The notes below the pieces were generated by a model, which made no database searches, had not been told where the DNA came from, and saw nothing but the letters and a program-made list of their open reading frames with translations. The translations under genes were made by a program, and so were the position numbers. A stretch of 64,000 nucleotides of DNA from Mariannaea sp. PMI_226 (Eukaryota > Ascomycota > Sordariomycetes > Hypocreales > Nectriaceae): contig JANFOG010000015.1 of the NCBI GenBank assembly GCA_024336345.1, forward strand, positions 806,001-870,000, read 5' to 3'. Positions 1 to 12,997 of this stretch are shown here, one piece after another (positions within the stretch are counted from its first letter, which is position 1; each line of letters begins with the position of its first letter).

Positions 1-550
1 AGGGCAAGTTTGGAAAACAAACTTCCGGCTAAATAAGAGACGAGAATGCCTGGAAGTGGCTAAAGAATCGAATACTTGTTAATACTAGCAGCGAGGGAAC
101 TGGGGAGCGGCGTACCTGAAGGAGCCGTGGAAACTGAGCCTGCGATACATTCCATAGATGCTTTCCATATCCCCCACGGAAGGCTGGTAGCTGTTAGTAA
201 TGCCAACGGAAAGAGACGATTAAGCCTTACCTACCTACACATCCAAGAACCGTCATCGTTATGGACGATAGCCACGCCAAGATAATTAAGCCTGCAGAAG
301 AAGCGTGAGATAGCTCATCCCCTACATATATCTATACATGGGATGAGGCGGGAGACTAACCATCATTGAGACCAAAGCGCATGATGATGTAAATAACGGA
401 ATATAATCGGAGCGCTAGGAATGCAGTTGCTAAGAAGAGCGTAACAGAGAAGACACTGATCAGTGCTATTTGAACAGAGCTCCTCCCTGAAAAGTCGGGA
501 GTCGTCCCCGGAGGGGGAGGAATCATCGACGTATCTTCCGGGGACGTCAT
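1..550 (-). CDS. Fungal rhodopsin-like integral membrane protein (5' part, truncated by window edge)
   Basis: Four exons can be read on the minus strand: 550-361, 291-235, 183-116 and 59-1, with introns 360-292 (GTTAGT...GCAG), 234-184 and 115-60. The ATG at 550 opens a peptide with a Pro-rich tip, then a first membrane helix (IALISVFSVTLFLATAFLAL) followed by the basic LRLYSVIYI stretch and FGLNDG, the usual end of helix 1 in the fungal rhodopsin/Pth11-like family. Exon 2 gives a second helix (LIILAWLSSITMTVLGC), exon 3 the GGYGKHLWNV loop that matches the family's YGLGKHxWD loop, and exon 4 starts another helix ending in FSKLAL. Such proteins are multi-span plasma-membrane proteins, some acting as GPCR-like receptors. 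The family call is from memory of these motifs; the remaining helices lie beyond the left edge. Exon joins keep phase throughout, which is strong support. Confidence 0.72.
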
Positions 551-3500
551 GATGAGCCGGTCCCATCAAGATTGATTCATGCAGGTGAGAAAGCGCAGAC
601 AGCGTGAGATTTGTTGGATACATAAGAGATATATTAATATCTCGAGCACCCATGACTTTCAAAGGCATAGGTTGGAGCGATGGTGAAATCCACGTTTTAC
701 CTTTTCATGGTATGGCGAACGTCATTATGCCTCCTTGGTGCCCCCAAGATTTCGCCTCAGTCCCCACTCGTAGGAGGACCGGGCTACCGCCTTGTCGGGC
801 GCACACTAACTTGACCGGCGGAATGAAATTAGATTTGGAGACGCAATTGAGCTTCTTGGTTAATCTGATTTTAAGGCCTGTTACGTATTGCTTGTGAAAT
901 GCATGTACAACATGTAATTGGAGAAAGATCTCACGATATTTCAATCCTCACCATCACAACATAATACATGTCACCATATCATAAGGCCAGGATAAATCTA
1001 TACCTTCCACTTTTTGCCTCCAAAGAAGAGCATGTTTTGGAGACGCTCTATTTCTATTTTTATGTCAAGGCGACAGAAGATGTAGAGCACAATATTGGAC
1101 ATTTGTTGATTTCGTCGAAATGAGCGACGACAAGAGGAAGAGCTTCTGTGATTACGCAACTATTTTCTAGGTATAGAAAACTATTTATCAATCAACAAGG
1201 CACTGTGACTAATATTTTTGAGGCCGTGAGAGTCGTATGTCAACAGGGATCTATACCGTTACAAATGAGGTTTTAAGGTTCGTTGGAAATCCAAGCCCAG
1301 AAGATGGTAAGGCCTACTTATTATTATGCACCTGAGTTTATGTGGGCAATTTAGTTTTAGAATTTTCCAGTAAACGGTGGCATTGGAAGGATATTGACAC
1401 TAGAAACGTATATGTAGGAATTATAGCATGCATGGAAATTGATGAATAGTACTGAGGTATTGTTTCGAGAAAGAGACCCTCCTGGAAAGGAATCATGCAG
1501 TATGTACGATTTAAAACTGCTACCTTAACAAATATTTTCTCTGCTACGGAGTTGGTACAATATCTATCCTACTAAAATTCTGATATTCTACAAGGTTTCT
1601 TTCGTGCCAACGGTGTTTCTTGCTGATTTGACACCGTGACAAATATATGATGCTCATAACGATGGTAGATCTAAACCTGTGGTGGTTGATTTGTTTTTAT
1701 TTTACTTTTCTTTTCTTTTCTTTCAAAAAACTTAGGAGGGGGGAGCGGGGGAGGCTGGTCGTAAGCTGTTGCTTATCTTTGCCGTGACTTCGGTCCTGAG
1801 GTTGCTGACATTGAGTAGGTATTCAAGATGCTACAGAGCGTACAGTCATTGAAAAAGTGGTTCCTCTGTCCGTCCGATTGAGTTTATCAGCCGACTGTGT
1901 TCCTATCCTTTCTGTGTTTTTGATCCTAAACACCAACTTCAGGATGAGGTTGAATTGCTTTACCAGGGTTGCCTGTCAGCCTATAGGGTTCTAGACACTC
2001 CTTCCTGGGTATGGAATGGCGGCCCTTCACCGATTTCGCTGTGCGGCTGATGCGGTTGGCAAACCCCCACAGTGGAATCATCAGGAGCTTCATTTCTACG
2101 ATACACTGCTGTTGGACAAACCACACCACTTCTATGAGCTGCGCGATGGGCCGTCAATGCCTGTCTTCAGTGTAAGCGAACTATCCGAAAATAGCTATGT
2201 GCGATAGAGTAGGATTGGCAGGGTGACGAAATAAATTGTATGTGGGAAACAGATGATTCGGAGGCTATGCTCGTATCTCTAGGTTGTGGAAGAGGTGTCT
2301 GCACGCATCCCCAGCTTAGACATATACACCATCGTGACAGATGATTCGAACATACATAAATGCCAGGGCCCGACCAACCAGAATTAATTTTTGTTGGACG
2401 TCCTCGAAGTTTACTACGATACGAAGGATGTCGTGCCACATCGGCAAGTCGTATTTGCTCTCGTTCCACAATGTATGCGCCTTGCTGGTGTTATGCAGTG
2501 CTAGTGTAATCCTTGCTGATTGCATCCGTGGACCTTGCCGGATCTCATATTTGGTGAGCCTTGCGGAGACGCTGCCCAGCAGTATTGAAAGAGAAGTCGG
2601 CGGCCAATTCTTGCCTCTCTAACATCTTCTTGGCGAAACGGGAATAAAAGGGCGTTGAAAACGGACGGTAGGAGGTCGCGCTCGCGGTAGCTGCAACTGG
2701 ATATTCGGCACAGAAAAGTTCCGCTGGCTGGCTAACTTCAAACCGGATAGACCTCCTGGAGAGCCCTGCAAGCCAGATTCTATAGTTCCCTCCACAGAAC
2801 GTTCGGGATAAGAAATTCTATTCTACTGTAAACACCTTACTTATCGTGAAGCCATCGCAGCCTTTCTGTGTAATAACGGGAGAACACTATCCGTCAGAGG
2901 CATTCTCCTATAACTCTTCCAGGTGTTGCTTGGAAATGTACAAGGAGCAAGGAGCAGAGCCACCCAAAAATCGTTCGAAGCTCTACGGAAGATATTCATA
3001 GGAAAGACTCGCTTTAGCGACTCGATTTTTCGTTCCTGAACAGGATACTGATCGATGCGTCGACCAAGGAATCGCTATATAGATTAGTGTTTAAAAGACA
3101 AATTTAGTGGCATCCCTTAGTGACCGCGCCCAGGATAGGTGCCTCTAGCTTGGCTATGCGGTGTGGAGCTCAGGGATGTTCTTCGAGGGAATTGCCTGGT
3201 GGACTCCATGCATTCTACAATATATTATGTCGACAATTTTTGAACAGGGGATTCAAGCTGATGAGGTCCGACGAAATCTAAGCTTTAGTTGCCGTGTGCC
3301 TGAGGTGCTGTCAGCGACCACATCTTACGTCTCTGGGAGTGTTGCCAGATGCACCAAGATGGTGGCGATGAGAGGACTTGGATATGGTTTCCACGTGAGT
3401 AAATCGCGCCCTGCCGCGTATCGGCCTAATGGTTCATCATTCGGAACGAGCCGATTCTATGCTTGCATTGGTGAAGTGAATTTTGGAAAGGCTTTTTTCT

Positions 3501-5661
3501 TTTTTTTTTACTGGAGCTGGTGCTGGCCATTTGATCCACCAGGTTAAGGCACATGCTCACCTTGCATATCCCTGGGTTGATATCCGGCATCAGGCAGTTC
3601 CATAATGGGAATCAATCACACACCCATTTCTCAGACTATTCAATTCGAGAATGGGCCAATACTGCACGCATATCACACTCGAGCCTCGAGGTCAAGGCTT
3701 CCGACAGCGGCGTTCTTCCAAATTGATTCTTCGTGTCAGGAGTTCTGGCCAAGGGGCCTATCATCACGTCCGGGAGACCAATCAAGGCAGCCCATCGCTG
3801 ATTCTCCATTTCGCATGTGGCTATATTTGGGACGTTCCCGCCCTCGTGGGGTTATGTCTCTAAACTCCGACGATCAATATTACAAGGTAGGGGAGAATTG
3901 GTTTCTATTGATTGTGCTGATACTCAGTGGGATAACACCACATGAGTGGGCTGCTCTATCAGGGCATCCATCCAAGCGTTGTGTCTGTCCCGCTGAACTT
4001 GGGAGCGAAAACAGCCTGCGAGTAGGCATCCATCCAAGGTATCCTCGCAGGTGGTGCCGGAAGTAACGGCAAGAAAATGTGGGAAGTGACAACGAATGAA
4101 CAGCCCTGTTTCTGCAAGGACAAGGGTATAGTTAAGGTTGTTTTTACGGATAATATAGCGGAATCATAGCAGAAATTTTTAATGCCTACCCTCGGTACCT
4201 TATGTTGGGGTAAGCAACCGATCCATGGTAATGCATCTTGACTAGCCTAGCCTGTCTTAACAGCAGCGCAGCACATAGTATGACCAAGGCGCTAGCGTGA
4301 TTTCTCCTGCAGTGTGTGCCCCCATCGTTATGCGGTTGGGCGGGTAGAGGCCCGTACATAATATTGATGAGGTTAGAAGCAGCTTCTGGCCTCAGACGAG
4401 GTCTCAGCAAGGCCTCAATCCCCCCCTCCTTCCCCTGCTATTTTGCGATAGCAGCTGCAGCTAATGTTATTCCATCATAATGTCGCAGTTACCGTCAGCT
4501 GGAAAGCCGACCAAAGCTTTCACGTCCAATAGGATGCCGTGTCTGGCACCGAGGCCTGCACGGCATGACGCCTTTGCGGGGCCTCGTCGCGCTCATAACC
4601 TGGTTAGGGATGCTTCGGTTAGGCTGTAGAAGCCTCCAAGAATGAATTGCTGTCTCTGCAATGCATTGTATTACTGCTCTGGTTACATCCATTTTGGCAA
4701 AAAGGACGCAGCAACCCGCTTCTAGGCACCGGCAATGGCATGATACCTCACCATCCTCTTACGGTATGCATTTGTTTCTGCAATATAATCCGTATCACTG
4801 CCTGCAGTAGGGCCACCATGTTACCAGCAACCGTTCACAGGTGCCAAGTGCGCACGGGGTCAGGTCACCAAAATGTTGATGCAGCAGCCCCACCATTACG
4901 AATGTAGCCTTTCAATAGTTTTCGGTTGAGTTGAGAAACGCCACACCCTTTAATTAATCCCTGTAACTTGACTCTCTACATACTCATACCTTACTCTTTA
5001 CAATCCGCAGATCCATTGATTTCTGAACGCTTAGGTTGCTTACAGCAGCATCTCTAGCCAATAAATGCCCCCATTGTTTCTACAGAGAGGCAATAGAGGG
5101 AGAGGGGGGAGAGGGGAAAGGGGAAGACTGATATGATTTGCCACAAAATTGTCTGTTGTATTCTGAACAATATGAAATGAGATCGGCCGGACCTGAATTG
5201 CCTTAGTATTTGTATTCATTCATCCCTGATGTGGCGTTGTAGTTGCTTCTTTCGGCCCAAAACTTTTGAAAGCTGTCTCCGTAGAGGTCGGCATCTTCTC
5301 GCGGGGTGGCGGGTGCCGTATCACACACTATGGTACGTTAGTGACGCCCTGCATCGAATGAATGCGCCATTATGTCACCGCTCGGGGACATTCTTATGTT
5401 CCCAAGTCGCATGGTATTTTCAGCTGAGGCTTTTTAGACCGAACCACTAGACTTGGCATTTGATTGCCAAGAGCTTGGCGCGGCTCGATACGACGTGTCG
5501 GCTCTGATCTCACATACTCTCACTTAGCATATAGGATACAGGTTTTCCGCTGGACACCATTCTTTGTCGGACAAGGCTTTGCCAAGCACTCCATTCGTTT
5601 ATATCCAGCTTGTCAAGTCAAACGCCGAGAGAAGGCCGTTTCAAAGACACAGAGAAGAAAA
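551..5661. other. Long intergenic region, no supported gene
   Basis: Five kilobases with only short overlapping frames on both strands. Frames around 3161-4120 are somewhat longer and could be decayed coding sequence, but I recognise no family and they shift frame repeatedly. Purine-rich strings occur near 5085-5126 and pyrimidine/purine tracts near 1690-1755. No RNA gene, CRISPR or clear transposon end was seen. Confidence 0.6.
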
Positions 5662-8031
5662 ATGGTGCACTTCAAGGCACACTGCCTATTGGCGGCGGCC
5701 TATAGCGCGGTGGCTGCCGCTGCTGTGTGCTCCTCTGACCTCCTGGTGGATGATATGTCCAATTCGTTCACGACAAGTGTGAACAACCTTGGATCGTGGA
5801 CGTCAGGTAAGCAATTTAACAGTGATGGGATATTCTTCCTTTCGTACTTGAATTGACCAATTTCAAAAGATGATGGCAGCATGGCTAGCATGTCTGCGTC
5901 CGGTGGTATCCTCAGCTTCACTCCTAAGAGCGGAGCATACTACTACGAGACATTCCCATGCCAGACACTGACGACCAGCTCGTATACACACATCCAGTTC
6001 GAAATCAAGGCGCCTGTGGCAGGCGCCACACTGACAGCCGAACTGAAGACGGCTGCTAGCTGTACGGCAACGACCACCAAGAAAACGTCATACAAGGTGA
6101 CCGGCCTGACTGCCGGTTGGCAAACACTCCGCATCCCAGTGACCAGCTTTTCTGGGGCAAACCTCAACGCAGCCCTCTCCATCGTTATTGGATCATTTTC
6201 GTCCACTCAGCAATGGCAACTGGACAAGGTCTCATTTGTCTGTGGCCAGACCGCATCAAGTACCACTTTGACAACATCCACCACGTCTTCTTCCTCCTCT
6301 TCTTCCTCATCCTCATCCTCATCCAGCAGCACAACCGTGTCCACCAACCCGTCGTGCTCGCCGCTCCTGGTGGATGATTGGGCTTCGCAGTCGCGCATTG
6401 ACTTCCTGGGATACAACTCGCTCCTCCAAGTGACTGGCGATGACGACACGATGCAATCGGTGATTGTGAGCGACTACCACGTGACACTTACGCCGATAGA
6501 CTCTTCCTCTTACTTCTTCTCTCAAGTCGGATGTCTAGATGCCACAAAGTATGGCGGTGTAGCGCTCAAAATCAAGGCTCCAGCCGGAACCACGTTCAAA
6601 ATCGAGTTGTCTGCCAAGGCGGCGTGTACCGACGCGGAGGCAACGTCGTGGTCGTCCCGGACGACGGCTCAACTAGGCTGGACATTCGACGGAACTGAGA
6701 AGCTATACAGCTTCCCCTGGTCAAAGTTCACTGGGATCGACCTGACCAAGCTAAGATCTATCGTAATTGAGTCGCCCAACCACCCGCTCGTGCTGGGCCC
6801 TCTGTCGCTCTACTGCGGGAGTACCCCGACTGCCTGGGTAGTGACCCCCACCAACGGCCCGCCAGTGCCAACAGAGACTGTCCCGGCACCATCTGCTACG
6901 GTCTCGGGATTTGTGATTGACAGCTTTGCCAACAAAAACACAAACACGCTAGGATTTTGGCATGGTGGCGATGATCTGAACCTGAGCTGGGGCTCTAATA
7001 AGGTCACCATTGTCGCTCCGCTTCCTGACTACGCCTTCACCACACAGCTCAGTGGCGGCTGTCGTGACCTGCGCAGTTACAGCGGCGCGTACTTGCATAT
7101 CGCATTCTCGGGTCATACTAAATTCTCCGTCGCTTTGCAGCAGCACAATTCGCAGTGTAGCGAGGATGTGGCGCCATTCCCCGAGACCAGGGACAGCCTT
7201 GAGGCAGCCCGGTACGCTACGGGTAACAACATCTACATACCCATTTCGCACTTCAAAATTAACCTGCAACGTACGAGCACCGTCGCCATCAGGGGTATAT
7301 ACACCACGGATCCCCTAGTCCTGACTAAGATTGAGATTGTACCCTCTATCCCCGCGGGCGTGACCATACCCTCAAAGCTGCCCTCTGGTACTCTCATGTT
7401 TGCCTGCACACGGCCCAACTCATTTGCGTTCGGCATCGACGACGGTAACCCACAGTACGCCGCCAGAATGGCGCAGATCGTCCGCGATTCGGGCATCAAG
7501 GTGACCTTTTTTGCCATGGGTGCAGTGCTCGAAGACTCTTCCTCGGGCGTGGCCAACCTCTACAAGCAGTTGAAGAATGAGGGGCACCAGATTGCGATGC
7601 ACTCCTACACGCACCCAAGGATGGAGGGGCTCCCAAACATTGATAGCATTGATTGGGAGTACGAGCAGGATTTCAGGGTAATGCAAAACACCTTTGGCAT
7701 AAGGTCAAATTATTTCCGTCCACCTTTCGGAGTCGACGGCGCGCGTATGCGTGAGCGCTGGGCGGCTATCTCGGGATCAGACAGGCCGTACATTATCAAC
7801 TGGAGTGTCGATGTTGAAGACTGGTTATGGGCCGAGTCGAGCACGCCAGAGAAACAACTTGACTCCTTCAAGGCCGACATTGCAAAGGGCGGCAACCTGG
7901 TAGTCATGCACTATTCGTACAACTCGACGGTCAACTACATGACCGAGTTTATCAGGCTGGCCAAAGCAACTGGTAAGCAGATCATGCGAGTCGACCAGTG
8001 CATGGAGGATCCGAACGCGCCACCGCTGTGA
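5662..8031 (+). CDS. Secreted modular polysaccharide deacetylase (NodB/CE4-like)
   Basis: Exons 5662-5806 and 5870-8031 join across a 63-nt intron (GTAAGC...AAAAG) to give 768 residues. The first 20 or so residues are an Ala-rich signal peptide. Three diverged beta-sandwich-like repeats follow, each opening with LLVDD or FVIDS and ending with a conserved Cys-Gly or similar strand: about residues 27-174, 214-365 and 396-544. A Ser-run linker (about 188-202) separates the first two. The NodB domain is at about 564-742: the metal/catalytic Asp pair in FGIDDG (572-573), HSYTH (626/630), RPPFG (665-669), VDVEDW (695-700) and the MHYSY His (729). These are the five CE4 motifs, with IDDG replacing TFDDG. 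Likely deacetylates chitin or another wall polysaccharide outside the cell. A possible AATAAA signal lies at 8253. The ATG was chosen because it opens the signal peptide; the frame is open upstream but without secretion features. Confidence 0.9.
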
Positions 8032-9446
8032 TTGTAGACAGCAACGTTTCCATGTGTGGAAACTAGGTGGATATCAAGGACCGCCATGACAGACAGCTAC
8101 CATCTTACTGCACCTGCTAGGTTGGTATCTAGCGGCAGCAGACTGGTTTAGTTCTTATCTTACGCCAGTTACGAGAATAATGGTTCAACCCTTTTTGTCT
8201 ACCGTCGCATCCGACTAGCGTGTCCGAAAGCTGTTGGGTAGGAAAAGCGAGAAATAAAGCAGGCGATAATAGAATATCGAGAATAGAGCCTTCAAATTGA
8301 AAGGCGTATTTGTACGCGCTCAACAGATGAGGAGAGTGCTGGGCTGTAGGTAGTACTCCAAGCGAAGCATCTGATCCCAGTAATGCAATGGGGGATCAAG
8401 ATCGCTGAAAAGCAGAATTCAACATTCTTGCTAGCATATAGCATCACTTTAACCTTAATACAAGTTAAAAACGTCCCCTGACTAGCCAATAGCTTCTGTT
8501 GTAGTGCACAGACTCGCGCCTGTATAGCGTAGTCTAGTTTAAGCTGAGGGGTACCGACTAGCCAGGACACATATTTAAACCATGATCCACGACCTGGCAC
8601 CATATACTAGCATATTGCGGCTCGTTTCACTGAGACAAGACAGAAAAGCTGGCTTGTTAAAGCCGTGTCGTGCTTCAATAACTGTTATGATAGCGATCAT
8701 TAATTTGCCAAACTTATTTGCCCTGTTAGTCTTGTGGTCATGTATATATGACCGCTACGCGGGATATCTACAACTTAACACTTTCCCGGCTTTCTAAAGG
8801 GGGGGGGGGGGCGGGGGGGTATCGGAGGCTCTACATGGCAAACAGGCAAAAATGAGACAGCCATTCAATGCCATATCATTTCTCCGTGCGATTGGTTGAG
8901 CCTCCTTGGCTACCTAGACGTCAGAATGACACTCTAATGACTTCCAACGTTTCGATTGGGAGTCTATCCGCTGCTGTGGGCCACAATTCGTAATGACTTC
9001 GACTACCCTGCCATGCCTGCTACTTCTTCTAAGACTAAAAATACGATGCTACACAGAGCTTTGGAGATATAACATGTGGAAAAGGTCTGAACTTGAAGAT
9101 GCCGCTCGCTTACACCTTGCCCGCCTTGAGAAAAGTGATGAGACTCATCATGAAGCTGGCCAAACCTCGAGATGCCTTAGATTACACATTTAAGCGATAA
9201 AGTATATCTGGAATTCTGAAGAATGAACTACTCGACCAAAATAGTACCACGAAATCCTGCACTACCACTTTGAAGAAATTCTCGACGGCTTGCGACATGA
9301 GTGAGCCATCGTCCCCTTACAGGTGAAAGTTTGCCTGGCCAATTACGCTGTATCAAGCGACCACCGCGGGGAAATAAGGAAAAAGTATGTCTTGTAACTA
9401 TCACAACGTCAATCTGCTGAATTGAAACACCCAAGACAGATGCAAA
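8032..9446. other. Intergenic region with short frames only
   Basis: Contains the shared 3' flank between the deacetylase and the convergent transporter. Nothing coding is supported; a long G tract is annotated separately. Confidence 0.6.
8799..8819 (+). repeat. Interrupted poly-G tract
   Basis: Thirteen consecutive G residues, one C, then seven G residues. Such runs can form quadruplex structures and are prone to length errors in assemblies. Its place is 770 bp past the deacetylase stop. Confidence 0.9.
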
Positions 9447-11088
9447 TTAGATTTGTGTTCCTGTCATTGCGTATGGACTTTTCTCCCGAAGCTTGGGTCC
9501 ATACAGTCTAAACAGAAGCGGTGCCGGTGTCAACACGACGGCAATGCAACCCAAGAGAGTCATTGTCCAGTGAACTCCAATTCCTTCGTACATAGGACGC
9601 GCCGCTATTACCATGCCACCAGCAATCAAGTACCTCGCCATCGTGATACTCGCAAGGGCAATCGCCGCATGAGCTCGGTAGCTATCGGTGATGTACTCGT
9701 AGCTGCTGACATAAATAGCCATCAACACAACGCCAAACACAAAACAAGCACCAAGGCCGACCCATATAGATATACTGGGGTAGTTACTCCATCCAAGCCA
9801 GAATAGGGAGACTGGAAGCAAAGGGGCAGTAACGATCGCGGGCCACAGTCTAAATTCCGGTTTCATCGGGGCCCCTCGGACAAATCCTGTGTGCCAACGT
9901 GCCCAAACATATAGACCTGGAGTAAAAAAAGCGAACACAGTTGAGCCAAGAGCGATACAGGCAAAACAGGACCCTTGAAGTCCAGGAGATAGGCCATAAG
10001 TTTCTTTGAATATGTAGTCGAACCCCGACAGGAAAGTGAAGAGTAAAATGTAGAGAAAAATTAGGTAAAACCCGAGAACAATAATGACTGGTTCGGTATG
10101 GAAAAATGTCACGGGGAGCAACAGAGTCCGCCGGAGTCGACTCCATAATGGCTCTTTTTGTGAATGGTCCGAACAGTGCCGTGCATCTCCAGTAACACGA
10201 CGAAGTTCCTTCATCTTCCAGTCCAGCAGAAGCGGATAGTACGTTTCCGGAAGAAATAGCACCGCGACGACGAAAGCCGTGCCAGAGATGATCAAAGTCA
10301 CCCACTCCGTCCAACGCCAGCCCAGTTTTGGATTAGAGACAATCCAACCACCAGCCACGGGCGCAATGACGGGGGCTAAAGCGGTCAGCAAAATAAGCTC
10401 CTAAGAGACTTCACCTCAAGATCGGCTTACCTGCCACGTTGGCCCATGCGACGATTGGAAAGACCAAGGCTCTCTTAACCGGGCGGAACTGATCATTCAC
10501 GCTTGCAGCGTTGATAGTAAGCGTAGCACTAGCAGATAACCCGGCAAAGTACCGGCAAACGAGTTGTCCACCGAATGTTGGCGTCAGTGCAGACCCAAGG
10601 ATGAAACAAAGGTAGCAAAATGTTGGTACTAAATAAGTAGGGTTCCTCCCGACAGTTTCTGAAATGGGACCAATAAAGAGGGCACCAGTTCCAACTCCAA
10701 AAAGATAAACGGCTGTTGCCAAGGTCTCAGCAACCTGGCTAACGTGGAATTCTTGACTGGCGGCCATGTTACCCATCGACTCTGCAGCACCAGCCCATGC
10801 TTGGGTAAAGACAAGTAAGCACAGGATGAAAATGTTCTTCGCTCTCTCAAGAACTGTCCAGTTCAATGGATTTAGAGGATCGTTGTCTCCCTGTCGAATG
10901 AGGTCACGGTTTCCCTGGGCGGGGCTCTCTTGGAGGATCTGTTTCTCAGGATGCCTCGTGGTAGGAGCCAAAGAATTTTGTCGATTCCACTGATCTGAAT
11001 TTTTGCTTCTCTCAAAATGCGCATGGTCCTTTCCAAGGCTAAGCTTCACCTGCTTGGCGATCTGGCGTCGTTGCACGAAAGACCACAT
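9447..11088 (-). CDS. MFS transporter, DHA1 (drug/polyamine:H+ antiporter) family
   Basis: Exons 11088-10431 and 10375-9447 give 528 residues; the 55-nt intron 10430-10376 has GTAAGC, a TGCTGAC branch site and a TTTAG acceptor, and the join yields AWANVAAPVIAPVAGGW, the family's usual helix 5 text. The hydrophilic N terminus ends in the DHA1 hallmark NPLNW. Motif A appears as GPISETVGRNPTY and the antiporter motif region as APVIAPVAGGW. About twelve membrane helices are expected. Members export drugs, toxins or polyamines from the plasma membrane; the substrate cannot be told from sequence. It converges with the deacetylase and has no close partner gene. The ATG at 11088 gives a normal-length cytosolic N tail. 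Confidence 0.88.
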
Positions 11089-12997
11089 AGCAAGGACTTT
11101 TGTAAATGAAAATCAAATACTTATCACAATTTAAAGACCAATTGTGACTTCAGAAATATTTCGAAACAGGAAAAGAGGTAAATTCGGAGCTTATATCAGA
11201 AAAAGAAGAAATAAGTGTTACGAGCCTAGTTTATGGTGTCGCACGCGACCCATTTCCTTTCTGAGCAAGAAACGGATGCGAACTTGGTGACGTCACGGAT
11301 ATGTACTGAGTCGCGATCAATGAGCGAAACGATTATGGGAGTGACAGCGGCATCTAACCAACTTAGGCTAACCATCCATGAAATTGAAATTCCTTTGGCT
11401 TGGGATTTTTGCAGAACACTCAGAACGCTCCTGCGACTCCGTCCTGGCACCGACCTGCGGGAGACATTCCAGCTAAGCAGAGAGGTTCGTGAAAGTGGAC
11501 GTGCTATCGAAAAAGCAGTGTGTAGATACTTTACTTGGCTAGCAACGCCATAAGGTAGAAGAGATTCATATATTCGCTTCAAGCATGATTACAGTCAAAC
11601 GAATGATGTATTGGAGCTTACAGCCTAGTACTCGTCCCCCCACCTTAATTTATGACCAACTTACCCTATAGGGAGTTCGTCATTTCGTCGTCATAACCAA
11701 AATGAGTCTTTTCAAATGAATGAAAATGATTTAATGACGCAGAAAACTTGTCTCGACTAAGTGATGTAAGTTTTGTCCTATGTATTCTTGCGGCGGAGGA
11801 TCAGTGCATTTGACATGTCACGTTCTGTCCCGCGATGACGGAATGTTAATTTAGAAACCTGCTTGCCCTATTCTTGAGTGTAATGAAATGAGATATACCT
11901 TTTATTTCTGGAATATCAGCAGAATAACGAAGACAGGTTACATTTCTTATCCTCTGCACCCTTGTTCTATCGCTCACTGTTGACTGGCAATTACTTTCGA
12001 CTATCATGCTTCGTGCATTGGCAGCGGTTTCCGGTGGGCGACATTTGACTTGTCTCCTCAAACTGTTAGATTATAGACTGGGACATTCGAAATCAAGCAC
12101 GAAACCAATCTATTGTGAGCGTATACGTTGAATATAGCGAAGTATTTATGACAGGTCTGTGCATTAATGCTCATATCATGTAATGGAGCGACGGGGCATC
12201 TTCCGCATCTCATCCTCACGGATATTATGCCAATACTTTCCATCGAGACGTCGTTCCCAGTTCCCTTCCGAAGACTAATTTGCCAAGGCCGGCTCTAGGC
12301 TCTCTGATTGGTACGTATAATCATTTAGTAAAGCTGTGAGCTTTGACTCGAGAGATGTTGTGTAACTTGCTGTCTATCTGTGTTGGCCCTTTGAGAATGT
12401 GGCCATTTCAGCTCTGTAGCATGATTCCGACATTTCTGCTTCAAATTTCGGTGTGGCTGGCATCAGCTGGTCATGAAAGTGCATTTTGGTCACATGTAAG
12501 ACAGCCAAATCTAAGGATAGTAGTCTAGCCGCCGCCCTGTCGAATCGGCCCTCAGTTGTGGCAGAGAAGGCGAGATGTATGTGTAGTTGAGAATGCTATA
12601 CTGTGCACATCTTGCTCTACTAGCGCCTCAGCCCCAAATTTGTTGATCAATTCTTTCCGTTGTTGCTCACGACGATCGCCTTCAGCTGTTGAATTGCCGC
12701 CCGAAAAGCTGAGATCCGATTCGGAGCTGAAAGCGGCCAATCAATGTCCATGAATATATACACAAAATGCATATCGTGTTGGAGTCTAGACCACTGCAAG
12801 CGCGGCTCGGCTCGAGGCTGGCGGCTAATCGTGCCTGGTCTAGAAAAGTGCTCTAGCTACCCCCTCGTATATATTCTTGTTCCTGAGTTTTGAGATGACC
12901 CTGTATAATTCCTCCGGTGTCTGCAACAATTTGGAAAATAGGCCGACGTCTGATTTCCTTGATACAGCAATTCTCTGTCATCATCTACTGCTTCAAA
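11089..12997. other. Intergenic region, no supported gene
   Basis: Divergent promoter space between the DHA1 transporter and the membrane glycoprotein. Two mutually overlapping 106- and 118-codon frames at 11226-11582 lack any family signature and cannot both be real. The rest is A+T-rich. Confidence 0.55.

Noticed and set aside
11226..11582. Overlapping frames of 118 (minus) and 106 (plus) codons
   Set aside because: They lie on opposite strands over the same bases, neither has a recognisable family motif or flanking splice pattern, so neither is supported.
12917..12997. Upstream extension of the membrane glycoprotein frame
   Set aside because: It starts at GTG, not used as a normal nuclear start; the first in-frame ATG is at 12998.
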